A stretch of 64,000 nucleotides of DNA from Carbonactinospora thermoautotrophica. GTDB lineage: Bacteria > Actinomycetota > Actinomycetes > Streptomycetales > Carbonactinosporaceae. Below, in pieces: positions 29,813-37,077 of this stretch. The stretch is from NCBI RefSeq assembly GCF_001543895.1, contig NZ_JYIJ01000013.1, positions 62,001 to 126,000 of the forward strand. The letters are read 5' to 3'. Numbering within the stretch: position 1 is the first letter of the stretch; each line of letters begins with the position of its first letter. The position numbers and the translations under genes were made by a program. The notes beneath the pieces were generated by a model. The model saw only the letters and a list, made by a program, of their open reading frames with translations. It was not told the origin of the DNA and made no database searches.

Positions 29813-30415
29813 TCAGCGGACGATCTTGACGCTGCCGAAGAGGGCCACGCCGCGCACGTTCACCACGACCGCGCCGCTCTCCTCGGCCGCGTCCTGCTCC
29901 ACCTTGTACTCGCCGAAGAGCGGCACCCCGTACGAGCGCACGACGACGCCCCGCGGGAGGCGCAGCTCGAGCGCGCCGAAGATCGCGTTCGCGGTCAGGT
30001 CGACCTCGGGCGTGGCGAACTCGCATTGCCGCAGGTCGATCTTCATCTCGCTGAACACCGAGACGGCGTTGACGGCGTCCGGCAACCGCCAGCGGCCTTC
30101 GACCTTGCTGTTGCTGAAGATCGCCACCAGGGGCGGGGGCGGTTGGGTGGCCGGCGTGTGCTGCGGCCGGGCGGCGGTCGGCGCTACGACCTGGGGGGCG
30201 ACGCCGGGCGCCACCGGCAGGTCGCGGACCAGCGGCTCCAGCTCCCCGAGGGTCTTCGCCCGGTAGACGGCGTCCAGCCGTTCGGCGTGCTCCTCCGGCG
30301 TGAGCCGCCCCTCGGCGAACGCCTCGCGCAGGATGTCGGCGACGCGATCCCGGTCCTTGTCGCTGGCCCGCATCTCGCGCGGGTCGAGTCCAGGTTGCAC
30401 GCGGACACGATACAT
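29813..30415 (-). CDS. DUF1707 protein with LiaF-like C-terminal domain
   Basis: 200 residues. The N-terminal DUF1707 domain reads MRASDKDRDRVADILREAFAEGRLTPEEHAERLDAVYRAKTLGELEPLVRDL. A Pro/Thr-rich linker leads to a beta-repeat domain (FSNSKVEGRWRLP, VFSEMKIDLRQC, NAIFGALELRLPRGV, GVALFGSVKIV) like the LiaF/cell-wall-active-antibiotic response fold. Such proteins are thought to sense or modulate envelope stress. No membrane span, so it probably works at the inner face. Divergent from the ABC exporter. Confidence 0.88.
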   Translation of the reverse strand: MYRVRVQPGLDPREMRASDKDRDRVADILREAFAEGRLTPEEHAERLDAVYRAKTLGELEPLVRDLPVAPGVAPQVVAPTAARPQHTPATQPPPPLVAIFSNSKVEGRWRLPDAVNAVSVFSEMKIDLRQCEFATPEVDLTANAIFGALELRLPRGVVVRSYGVPLFGEYKVEQDAAEESGAVVVNVRGVALFGSVKIVR

Positions 30416-30539
30416 CTTGATCCCCCGGTCGCAGGAGCGGGTGAGCCGGAAATCCGGGGGAATCGTCGGTCTGCTCGCGTACCGTGTCGTAAAGGCGCGG
30501 CACGGTAGCTGAAGCCAATGAGCCCACCCGGAGGCGGAT

Positions 30540-31448
30540 ATCGATCAACCGGCCCTCGTCATCCGCGGCGTCGTCAAGCGGTACGGCGCCGTGACAGCGG
30601 TCGACGGCCTGGACCTGGACATCCCGCCCGGGATATGCCAGGGCCTGCTCGGCCCGAACGGCGCCGGCAAGTCGACCACCATGCGCATGATCACCGGCCA
30701 GACGATCGCGGACGCCGGGTCGATCCACGTGCTCGGGTACGAGATCCCGCGCGAGTCCAAGCACGCCCGCGCGCTCATGGGGGTGGTGCCCCAGCGGGAC
30801 AACCTCGACGAGGAGCTGACGGTCCGGCAGGTGCTCGAGGTGTACGCACACCTGTACCGGGTGCCGGCTCACCGGCGGCACGCCGCGATCGAGCGCGCCC
30901 TGCAGATCGGCCAGCTCACCGAGCGCGCGGACTCCCGGGTCGACAAGCTGTCCGGCGGCATGCGCCGACGCCTGCTGGTCGCGCGCGGCCTGATCCACCA
31001 ACCCCGCTTCATGCTCCTCGACGAGCCCACGGTCGGCCTCGATCCCCAGATCCGCCAGGAGTTGTGGACGCTCATCGACGGGCTGCGCGCTTCCGGTGTC
31101 ACCGTGCTCATGTCCACGCACTACATCGAGGAGGCCGAGCGGCTCTGCGACGACGTCGCGATCATGTTGCACGGCCGGCTGGTGACCCGGGGCGCGCCGG
31201 CCGAGCTGCTGGACAAGTACGCGGGACGCGAGGCCGTCGAGTACTACGGGCCGCCGCCCAGGCTCGCCGAGGTCGAGCAGCGGGCTCAGGCGGCCGGCCT
31301 GCCCACCCGCCGCAGCGGCCCGGCCGTGTCGGTGCTGCGCGCCGAGGACATGCCGGCCTCGCTCGCCGCGGCGCTGGGCGACGGGGTACGCCGCGCCAGC
31401 AACCTCGAGGATGTGTTCGTCGCGCTGACCGGGGAGACCGTCGAATGA
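30540..31448 (+). CDS. ABC-2 type exporter ATP-binding protein, start codon unusual
   Basis: ATPase of the NodI/DrrA class: Walker A GPNGAGKST, Q-loop VVPQRDNLD, signature LSGGMRRRLLVARGL, Walker B FMLLDEPTVGLDP, switch histidine STHYIEEAE. The conserved N-terminal strand and A-loop tyrosine (ALVIRGVVKRYGAVTAVDGL) are encoded in frame upstream of the first ordinary start, a GTG at 30591. No ATG, GTG or TTG exists between the in-frame stop at 30519 and that GTG. A GGAGG at 30530 sits five bases before an ATC at 30540, so an AUC start is proposed here; the alternative is a truncated protein from 30591. ATGA overlap with the permease. Confidence 0.85.
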   Translation: MDQPALVIRGVVKRYGAVTAVDGLDLDIPPGICQGLLGPNGAGKSTTMRMITGQTIADAGSIHVLGYEIPRESKHARALMGVVPQRDNLDEELTVRQVLEVYAHLYRVPAHRRHAAIERALQIGQLTERADSRVDKLSGGMRRRLLVARGLIHQPRFMLLDEPTVGLDPQIRQELWTLIDGLRASGVTVLMSTHYIEEAERLCDDVAIMLHGRLVTRGAPAELLDKYAGREAVEYYGPPPRLAEVEQRAQAAGLPTRRSGPAVSVLRAEDMPASLAAALGDGVRRASNLEDVFVALTGETVE

Positions 31449-32236
31449 ACGGTGCGGGAACGGCCCGGTTGCGCTTCTTCGAGCCGGCCGCGTTCGCCGG
31501 CGTGTGGAAGCGGGAGACCACGCTGTTCAAGCGCTACTGGCGCTCGACCACGTTCTCCTCGATCGTCGAGCCGACCATCTACCTGCTGGCGTTCGGGTTC
31601 GGGTTCGGCGCGCTGATCTCCCAGGTCGCCGGGTTCCGCTACATCGAGTTCCTGGGCACCGGGATCGTGGCCACGGCGGTCCTGTTCAGCAGCGTCTTCG
31701 CCGGGATGTTCAACACGTTCGTGCGCCGGGTGTACCAGCACACCTACGAGGCGATCCTCGCCGCGCCGGTCGACGTGCACGAGCTGGTCACGGCCGAGGC
31801 GGCCTGGACCGCGACCAAGGCCGGCGTGTACGGCTGCGCGCCCATGCTGGTGGCGGTCGCGTTCGGGCTGGACCTGTCGTGGGGGATGCTGCTCGTGCCG
31901 CTGATCGGGTTCCTGACCGGCCTGGGGTTCACGCTGTTCGGCATGTGGGTGTCGGCGATCGTGCCGGCGATCGACTCGTTCAGCTATGTCAACTCGGCGG
32001 TGCTGACCCCGCTGTTCCTGGTCGCGGGCACGTTCTTCCCGATCGACCAGTTGCCCTCCTGGGCGCAGGGGCTGGCGCAACTCAACCCGCTGTACCACTG
32101 TGTGGAGCTGGTCCGGGACGCGGTGTTCGGGCTCCGCCCGCTCACCGACCTGTACCACGCGGGTGCGCTCGCCGTGTTCGCCCTGCTCATGTGGGTGCTC
32201 GCGGTCCGGTACCTGCACCGGCGGCTGATCGACTAG
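31445..32236 (+). CDS. ABC-2 type exporter permease, NodJ/DrrB-like
   Basis: 263 residues with six hydrophobic spans and the ABC-2 family C-terminal motif region (LTPLFLVAGTFFPIDQLPSWAQGLAQLNPLYHCVELVRDAVFG, quoted only by its pieces PLFLVAGTFFPI and LNPLYHCVELVR). It couples translationally with the ATPase through ATGA. The pair probably exports a lipid-linked, polyketide-like or saccharide substrate, which cannot be named. No regulator lies next to it. Confidence 0.9.
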   Translation: MNGAGTARLRFFEPAAFAGVWKRETTLFKRYWRSTTFSSIVEPTIYLLAFGFGFGALISQVAGFRYIEFLGTGIVATAVLFSSVFAGMFNTFVRRVYQHTYEAILAAPVDVHELVTAEAAWTATKAGVYGCAPMLVAVAFGLDLSWGMLLVPLIGFLTGLGFTLFGMWVSAIVPAIDSFSYVNSAVLTPLFLVAGTFFPIDQLPSWAQGLAQLNPLYHCVELVRDAVFGLRPLTDLYHAGALAVFALLMWVLAVRYLHRRLID

Positions 32237-32377
32237 CTGTTCCCGGCCGCCGCGCCCGCGCCTTCGGCGGGGCCTGGGGCTCGGGGCTGGTCGAGGGCGG
32301 CGGTCCTGCTTCAACCGCGGACGTTCCGGCCACCAGCGGTCAGCGGCCAGCCACTCCCGCCGGTCCTGCGCGGGCTT

Positions 32378-32403
32378 GTTGAAGAAGAACGTTGAAGAAG
32401 AAC
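32378..32403. repeat. Perfect 13-bp tandem duplication in intergenic DNA
   Basis: GTTGAAGAAGAAC occurs twice head to tail in the 192-bp gap between the ABC permease and the SUKH gene, which are convergent. The rest of the gap shows no gene and no clear terminator hairpin. Confidence 0.6.
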
Positions 32404-32428
32404 ACCGCATACGGGCGGACACGCGCGC

Positions 32429-32914
32429 TCACCAGGTGCCGTCGTCGCGGACCCGCGCCGGCTGCCGGCCGGTGACGAGGGTGGTCAGGGCCTCCTCCAC
32501 CGAGTCGCCAAGGTGCCACTCCCCCGCGTGGTCAAGTGAGAACACCCGGCCGTGCTCGTCCATGGCCAGGATCGCCTGGTAGTCGCCCTCGATCCCGAGC
32601 GGGAACAGCCGCGCGCCGATCACCCGGCCGAAGTCGGCCAGCGTCTCCGGCGTCGCCGCCGCCATCGTCGGGTCGATGGCGAAGGGACGACGCGCCAGGT
32701 CCCTGCCGGCCCCGTCCTGCGTCACGTACAGGCCGCCGAACTCGTTGAGGGCCTCCACCACCGCCGGGAACGGCTGGTGCCGCTCCCCGGCCCGGCCGAC
32801 GTACCCGCAGACGATCTGAACGGCCTGGCTGGTCGGCTCCGCCACGCGGCGGCCCTCGAACCAGCCGTGGTCGCGGAGCACCTGTGCGACCTCAGGGCTG
32901 AATCGCTCGCTCAT
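32429..32914 (-). CDS. SUKH-3 type immunity protein
   Basis: 161 residues. It matches the SUKH-3 pattern: an N-terminal helix RFSPEVAQVLRDHGWFEGR, then VVEALNEFGGLYV, LADFGRVIGARLFPLG and AILAMDEHGRVFSLDHAGEWHLGDSVEEALTTL, the last segment being very typical of this immunity superfamily. SUKH proteins neutralise polymorphic toxins, often nucleases and deaminases, by direct binding. It is the last gene of the toxin locus and lies 3 bp after the YwqJ-type deaminase gene, its most likely target. Confidence 0.85.
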   Translation of the reverse strand: MSERFSPEVAQVLRDHGWFEGRRVAEPTSQAVQIVCGYVGRAGERHQPFPAVVEALNEFGGLYVTQDGAGRDLARRPFAIDPTMAAATPETLADFGRVIGARLFPLGIEGDYQAILAMDEHGRVFSLDHAGEWHLGDSVEEALTTLVTGRQPARVRDDGTW

Positions 32915-32917
32915 CGC

Positions 32918-33628
32918 TCAGCCTTCCTGCGGGAGCTGGAACCCGAAGTACCGCAGCAGCAGCAGGCAGGAGAGGCAGGGCGGGCCGTCCTGGCCACCGA
33001 CCGGGTCCCCGGGCTCCCGCACCCGATACGTGACGACGTTCGCACCGCGGAAGAAGGCGGTGCGCGCCTCCTCCAGGGTGATCGGCGGCAGGCCGGCGGC
33101 CCGACGGCGGGCGTCCTCCTCGTGCAGGGCATCGGACAGCGCCGCGGCCTCGGCGCAGCGGTCGTACCCGCGCTCCCGGTACTCCACCGGCAACGCCTCC
33201 AGGAACTCCCGCACCAGCGGGTGGTGGTTCAGCTCACCGTCGCCCTTCTTGCTGCGCACGCGCAGCAGCCGCCCGCCGATGGTCAGGTGCGCGACGGTCG
33301 CCGGGGCGGCCTTCCGGCGCAGGTCGCGGCGTAGCTCGGCCGCCGGGTCGAAGGTGCGGGGAGGTGGCGGGTTCTGGGCGCGCCGCTGCCGGTACTGTTC
33401 GACCACCATCTCGACCGGGACGGACGGGAACACTGACAGCTCGCCGGTCTCCTTGTCGATGACGCCGCGCCCGGCCCCGACCAGCGGCGGCGCCCCGGGC
33501 GGGTCCTGCGGCCACACCACGTACCCGAGGTCGAACTCGTACACCGCGGCCCGCGGGGCGGCTCCCGGCGGCGCGCCCTGCGCCACCCACTGCTCGGCGA
33601 ACTGTTGCGCTTCCTCCCGCGTGATCAC
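32918..33628 (-). CDS. Imm35 (YrhB) domain fused to YwqJ-like deaminase domain
   Basis: 236 residues, GTG start overlapping the previous stop (GTGA). The N-terminal about 80 residues resemble the YrhB/Imm35 immunity fold: EEAQQFAEQWV, YEFDLGYVVWPQDPPG, GVIDKETGELSVFPSVPVE. From about 115 onward a YwqJ-type cytidine-deaminase-like domain follows: HHPLVREFLEAL, then RCAEAAALSDALHEE supplying the zinc and proton-shuttle residues (C-A-E), and GGQDGPPCLSCLLLLRYFG supplying the PCxxC zinc ligands. YwqJ-type deaminases are toxin warheads of contact and type VII systems. Carrying an immunity-like domain on the same chain, and lacking a secretion domain, is odd. Confidence 0.8.
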   Translation of the reverse strand: MITREEAQQFAEQWVAQGAPPGAAPRAAVYEFDLGYVVWPQDPPGAPPLVGAGRGVIDKETGELSVFPSVPVEMVVEQYRQRRAQNPPPPRTFDPAAELRRDLRRKAAPATVAHLTIGGRLLRVRSKKGDGELNHHPLVREFLEALPVEYRERGYDRCAEAAALSDALHEEDARRRAAGLPPITLEEARTAFFRGANVVTYRVREPGDPVGGQDGPPCLSCLLLLRYFGFQLPQEG

Positions 33629-35289
33629 GTGTCACTCCCCCACGTCGTCGGGTGGTTCCGGGCGAGCCACTCGAATACTTCCTCGCGCAGGTCCGGTATA
33701 TCGGGCACGATCTCCCGCAGCCGCTCCAGCTCCCGGTACCGGGCCAGGCTACCCACGCGGTACCGGGCACGGGCGTACTCGGCCCGGGCCAACGCGACCG
33801 CCACGGCGACCGCACGGACCTCGACCGGCGCGCCGGACAGCCGCCGCGCGTACGCGTCGACCGCGGACCGAAACGCCGGGGCAGGTGGGCGCGCCGCGAC
33901 GGCCAGTTCCGCGGTCCGGCCGGTGAGGCCCTGTATGTACCGGTCGGCGGCGTTCAGGTGATCCAGGTGTACGAGGCGGGCGACCGCGAGGGCCGCCATG
34001 AGCATCTCCAAGTCCTGGAACCCGCACCCCACCAGAGCGCGGATGGCCCGCACGGCGATCCGCCACGTGTCCACCAGCACGGGCCAGTCATCACCGTGGT
34101 CCAGGGCACTGTGGTAGGAATCCTGGATCTCCCGGTACACCGGGTTGAGGTCGAAGCGGCCCAGCGCCGGCCCGAGGCCGGCCAGGTCCTGGTGCAGCCC
34201 GTACCGAAGCAGCGTGCCGTGCCGCCCCTGCTCCGACAGGGGCAGCGGGAACAGCCGGTGCCGCACCTGGTACTGGTCCAGCGCGTGGCCGACGGTGAAC
34301 TCCCACCAGGACGACGGCGCGCCCGTCTCCCGGTCCACGATCACCGCGGTCTGGCGTCCGCCCGGCGCGCCACCTGGTGCCGGCGGCCCGCCGGGGGGCG
34401 GTGGAGCACCACCTGGTGCCGCGCCCCCGGGAGCCGGCAACCCGCCGGGGGGCGGCGGAGCACCGCCCGGTGCCGCAGCCTGGGGCGCCGTCGGCGCGGG
34501 GTGGGAATGGTGGACGAGGAAGCCGATGTCGTACTCCTCCACTCGCGCGTCCTCGCCCACCCATGGCTGCGCGCCCCGCGCGATCTCAAGGGCGGTGTCC
34601 GGATCGGTGCAGGGCCGCGCCGCCGCAGGCGTGGCCCGCAGGGAGCCGGCGGGCGCGAACTGCCACGCCGGGGGCCGGGCCACCTCGTCCCGCAGCGTGG
34701 CCAGATCGGCCGCGAGTGCGTCCAGGCCCGCCACCAGCCGGGCATGCCGCCGCGCGGCCTCCTCCGGGGCGTGCCCGCCCGCCGCCACGTCCGCGTACCG
34801 GCTCGTCAGCACCACGGCCCGCACCTGCGGCGGCATGGCGCGCACGTGGTGCAGGTACGACGCCCAGGCACCGTCCTCGTCCTGCCCCGGCCGAGGCTCC
34901 GCCGACATCGTGGCCAACAGCACCGCGTCCGCCCAATCCCGGACCACCGGTCGTTTCGCGGCCAGCGCCCGGTGCCCGCCCAGCGCCGGGTCGCACCAGG
35001 GCAGCTGGAACGCCGCCAGCAGCAGGTCCAGCTCGGTGATGCCGTGCCGGGCCAGCAGTTGCACCGCGTACGCCGCCTGCCGCACCCGGCGCTCCCCGTC
35101 CTGGAAATCCCCCACGCTCTCGGCGAGGCTCCCCGGCCGCGCCCGCTCGTACAGCAGCCCCGGCAGGCGCACGTCCAGGAAGCCGAAGACCTCCCACGGC
35201 AACACCTGGAGCAGGCTCGACCGCACCTGGTGCCAGGCGTTCGCCGCCCCGAACACGGCTACGCTGCGGGCGCTCCCTGTCGGTCGCAT
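33625..35289 (-). CDS. Large uncharacterised protein with internal Imm35-like domain and repeated helical halves
   Basis: 554 residues. Two similar helical regions, about 40-190 and 385-515, each contain a pattern like the RelA/SpoT HD fold (AVQLLARHGITELDLLLAAF with MPPQVRAVVLTSRYADV; then ALVGCGFQDLEMLMAALAVARLV with APVEVRAVAVAVAL) but without the metal-binding His-Asp. Between them lies an Imm35-like segment (EEYDIGFLVHHSHP, then AVIVDRETGAPSSWWEFTVGHALDQYQ), interrupted by two copies of a GGAPPPPGG-type repeat. No signal or membrane segment. The start is an ATG with the GGGAGGG site rather far upstream. Probably a regulator or immunity scaffold; that is inference. Confidence 0.7.
   Translation of the reverse strand: MRPTGSARSVAVFGAANAWHQVRSSLLQVLPWEVFGFLDVRLPGLLYERARPGSLAESVGDFQDGERRVRQAAYAVQLLARHGITELDLLLAAFQLPWCDPALGGHRALAAKRPVVRDWADAVLLATMSAEPRPGQDEDGAWASYLHHVRAMPPQVRAVVLTSRYADVAAGGHAPEEAARRHARLVAGLDALAADLATLRDEVARPPAWQFAPAGSLRATPAAARPCTDPDTALEIARGAQPWVGEDARVEEYDIGFLVHHSHPAPTAPQAAAPGGAPPPPGGLPAPGGAAPGGAPPPPGGPPAPGGAPGGRQTAVIVDRETGAPSSWWEFTVGHALDQYQVRHRLFPLPLSEQGRHGTLLRYGLHQDLAGLGPALGRFDLNPVYREIQDSYHSALDHGDDWPVLVDTWRIAVRAIRALVGCGFQDLEMLMAALAVARLVHLDHLNAADRYIQGLTGRTAELAVAARPPAPAFRSAVDAYARRLSGAPVEVRAVAVAVALARAEYARARYRVGSLARYRELERLREIVPDIPDLREEVFEWLARNHPTTWGSDT
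34366..34465 (-). repeat. Two-copy Gly/Pro-rich repeat inside the Imm35-like protein
   Basis: Two near-identical copies of about 50 bp encode APGGAPPPPGG(L/P)PAPGGA. They form a flexible insert between the two halves of the Imm35-like domain. Confidence 0.6.
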
Positions 35290-35387
35290 AGGACTTTGGC
35301 TGCTCCCTCCCCCGTCGTGTCCTCACTGACCGTGTCCGGTCAGCCTTGGTCCGGTGTGAGCCCTGGCCTGGGCCTGGCGCGCGTCGG

Positions 35388-37034
35388 TCACACGTCCTCT
35401 CGCGGCGCGTCGCGCAGCTCTTGGCCTCGCGCCTCCTCCCAGCCTGGGGGCAGGGGGAACACCGCGTACCGAGCGCGGAACCTGGAGACCGCCTGATTCA
35501 CGGCGGCATCCAGCCCATCCCGACGAACCTCGGTCAGCACCTCCTCGCCGACGACTCCCCACAGCTTGTGCACCGTGAACACCCGCCACCGGTCTCCCGC
35601 GCCGCCAGGCTGTGGGGGCTCCAGATCACTCGGCGAGTACACCAGGTAGCCGACGTCGAACTCACGCACCTGAGCCGGCTCGCCCGGTCGTCCGGTCGCC
35701 TGCCGCGCCACGTACAGGGCGTGATCAGCGGAGGTGACGACGGTGGTGAGGTTCGGCACGACCGTGACAGGGGGTGCGGCCATCGGATCCAGGCCGGTCA
35801 CCCGGGCCATTTCCGAGCGCAACCCCTCCGGGAAGTCCGCGGCGCAGGACAGCAGGGGGCTCTGCAACTCGACGAACCGGTTCTGCCGGACCTGCTCGGA
35901 GTTCCAGGGGGTCGTGACGTCCGCGATTCGGTTGGCGACGACGATCGCCCGTACTTCCCACGGTGTGGTCCGCAGATGGCGCAGATATGTCTCGTACACC
36001 ACGTTGGGGTGCACGCCGGGATGGAGCTCCGGGCCGGTGGCCGACCGCAGCAACGCTTCGAACCAGTCCTCGAGCATCTGTTTTCCGCTGATCCAGACGC
36101 GGTTGCCTCCGTACATGGGTTCGACCATCCGGAAGAACAGCGCGGCGCAGAGCACGTCCGCGTCCGTGATCCCGCACTGCGCGAGGATCCGTACCGCGGC
36201 CGTACCGAGACGCACGTTGAGCGACGCCTGCTCGGCGAACCGCTCCGGAGTCACGAAGTACGTGCCGGCGTACACGTCCAGCTCGGCCAGCACCTGCCTG
36301 GGCAACAGCCCCTCGAGCGAACCGCGTTCCTCCCGCCATGCCGGCAGCAGCTCTCCAGGACGCCCAGGCGGCGGGCGGTGCTCCATGGGCTGCCCGGCCG
36401 GAGGGGACGGAGGCGTCGAAGCAGGCGAGGCTCCTTGGGCCGCGTCCTGCCGCGGCGCCTCCAGGGCCCCCCGTGCCCTCCCGACCGCCAGGACATCGGC
36501 CAGGGGGACCCGCACCTTGACGCGGCTGCGGGGGTTGATCGAGATCTTGCAGGGAGGCAGGATCGGCGCGAGCTTCGCCATCGGATGGCGGGCCCAGCGG
36601 TGATCGCCGGGCGGGAGATGAGCCTCCGCGGTGAAAACCGGCAGCACCAGGCCGTCTTGCTCTTGGATCAGGAGCAGCTGACCGTCCTCCGCGGTCGGGA
36701 CGAACACCTCGGACTCGACGAGTGTCACCAAGACGGCGACGTCGTTGCCGTGCCCGGTCGCGGCGAGCTGGACGGCGAAGTCGACGTCATCCGTGGGTGG
36801 GGGGATGTCGTCCCGTTCCAGAGGTGACGGACGGTAATGGTCGTTGTGGACGAACTCGCCGAGTTCCCCACGCTCGTCGACGGGCCAGTACCCCTTGATG
36901 GCATGCGCGGGCACCCTGCCGTTGGGGTCGTACATCGCGTCGATCGCGTACAGGTACCCCCCGCGCTGCTCTTGCGCCGCCCGGCGCAGCTCAGGGGTGA
37001 TCGGAGGTACCGGGCGTTGCTGACGTTCGTTCAT
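35388..37034 (-). CDS. SseB-like domain protein of the type VII toxin locus, with C-terminal Imm35-like domain
   Basis: 548 residues. The N terminus (GGYLYAIDAMYDPNGRVPAHAIKGYW, shown here as GGYLYAID and GRVPAHAIKGYWPVDERGE) is a segment seen in actinobacterial type VII secretion associated proteins. About 85-170 resembles the SseB N-terminal fold (AVLVTLVESEVFVPT, then GLVLPVFTAEAHLPPGD). About 255-390 carries the same degenerate HD-like helical pattern as the next gene (AAVRILAQCGITDADVLCAALFF, TTPWEVRAIVVANRIADV). The last about 110 residues are Imm35-like (REFDVGYLVYSPSD, VFTVHKLWG, VSRFRARYAVFPLPPGWEE). No catalytic residues stand out. Position right after the giant toxin suggests an immunity or escort role. 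Confidence 0.72.
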   Translation of the reverse strand: MNERQQRPVPPITPELRRAAQEQRGGYLYAIDAMYDPNGRVPAHAIKGYWPVDERGELGEFVHNDHYRPSPLERDDIPPPTDDVDFAVQLAATGHGNDVAVLVTLVESEVFVPTAEDGQLLLIQEQDGLVLPVFTAEAHLPPGDHRWARHPMAKLAPILPPCKISINPRSRVKVRVPLADVLAVGRARGALEAPRQDAAQGASPASTPPSPPAGQPMEHRPPPGRPGELLPAWREERGSLEGLLPRQVLAELDVYAGTYFVTPERFAEQASLNVRLGTAAVRILAQCGITDADVLCAALFFRMVEPMYGGNRVWISGKQMLEDWFEALLRSATGPELHPGVHPNVVYETYLRHLRTTPWEVRAIVVANRIADVTTPWNSEQVRQNRFVELQSPLLSCAADFPEGLRSEMARVTGLDPMAAPPVTVVPNLTTVVTSADHALYVARQATGRPGEPAQVREFDVGYLVYSPSDLEPPQPGGAGDRWRVFTVHKLWGVVGEEVLTEVRRDGLDAAVNQAVSRFRARYAVFPLPPGWEEARGQELRDAPREDV

Positions 37035-37077
37035 GACCGATGGCGTTCCTTCACGCGGTGCCGGTGCGAGAGGTCAC

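Noticed and set aside
30518..31444. In-frame N-terminal extension of the ABC permease from an ATG at 30518
   Set aside because: It runs through the ATPase gene in another frame and is Arg/Pro nonsense; the permease starts at the ATGA at 31445.
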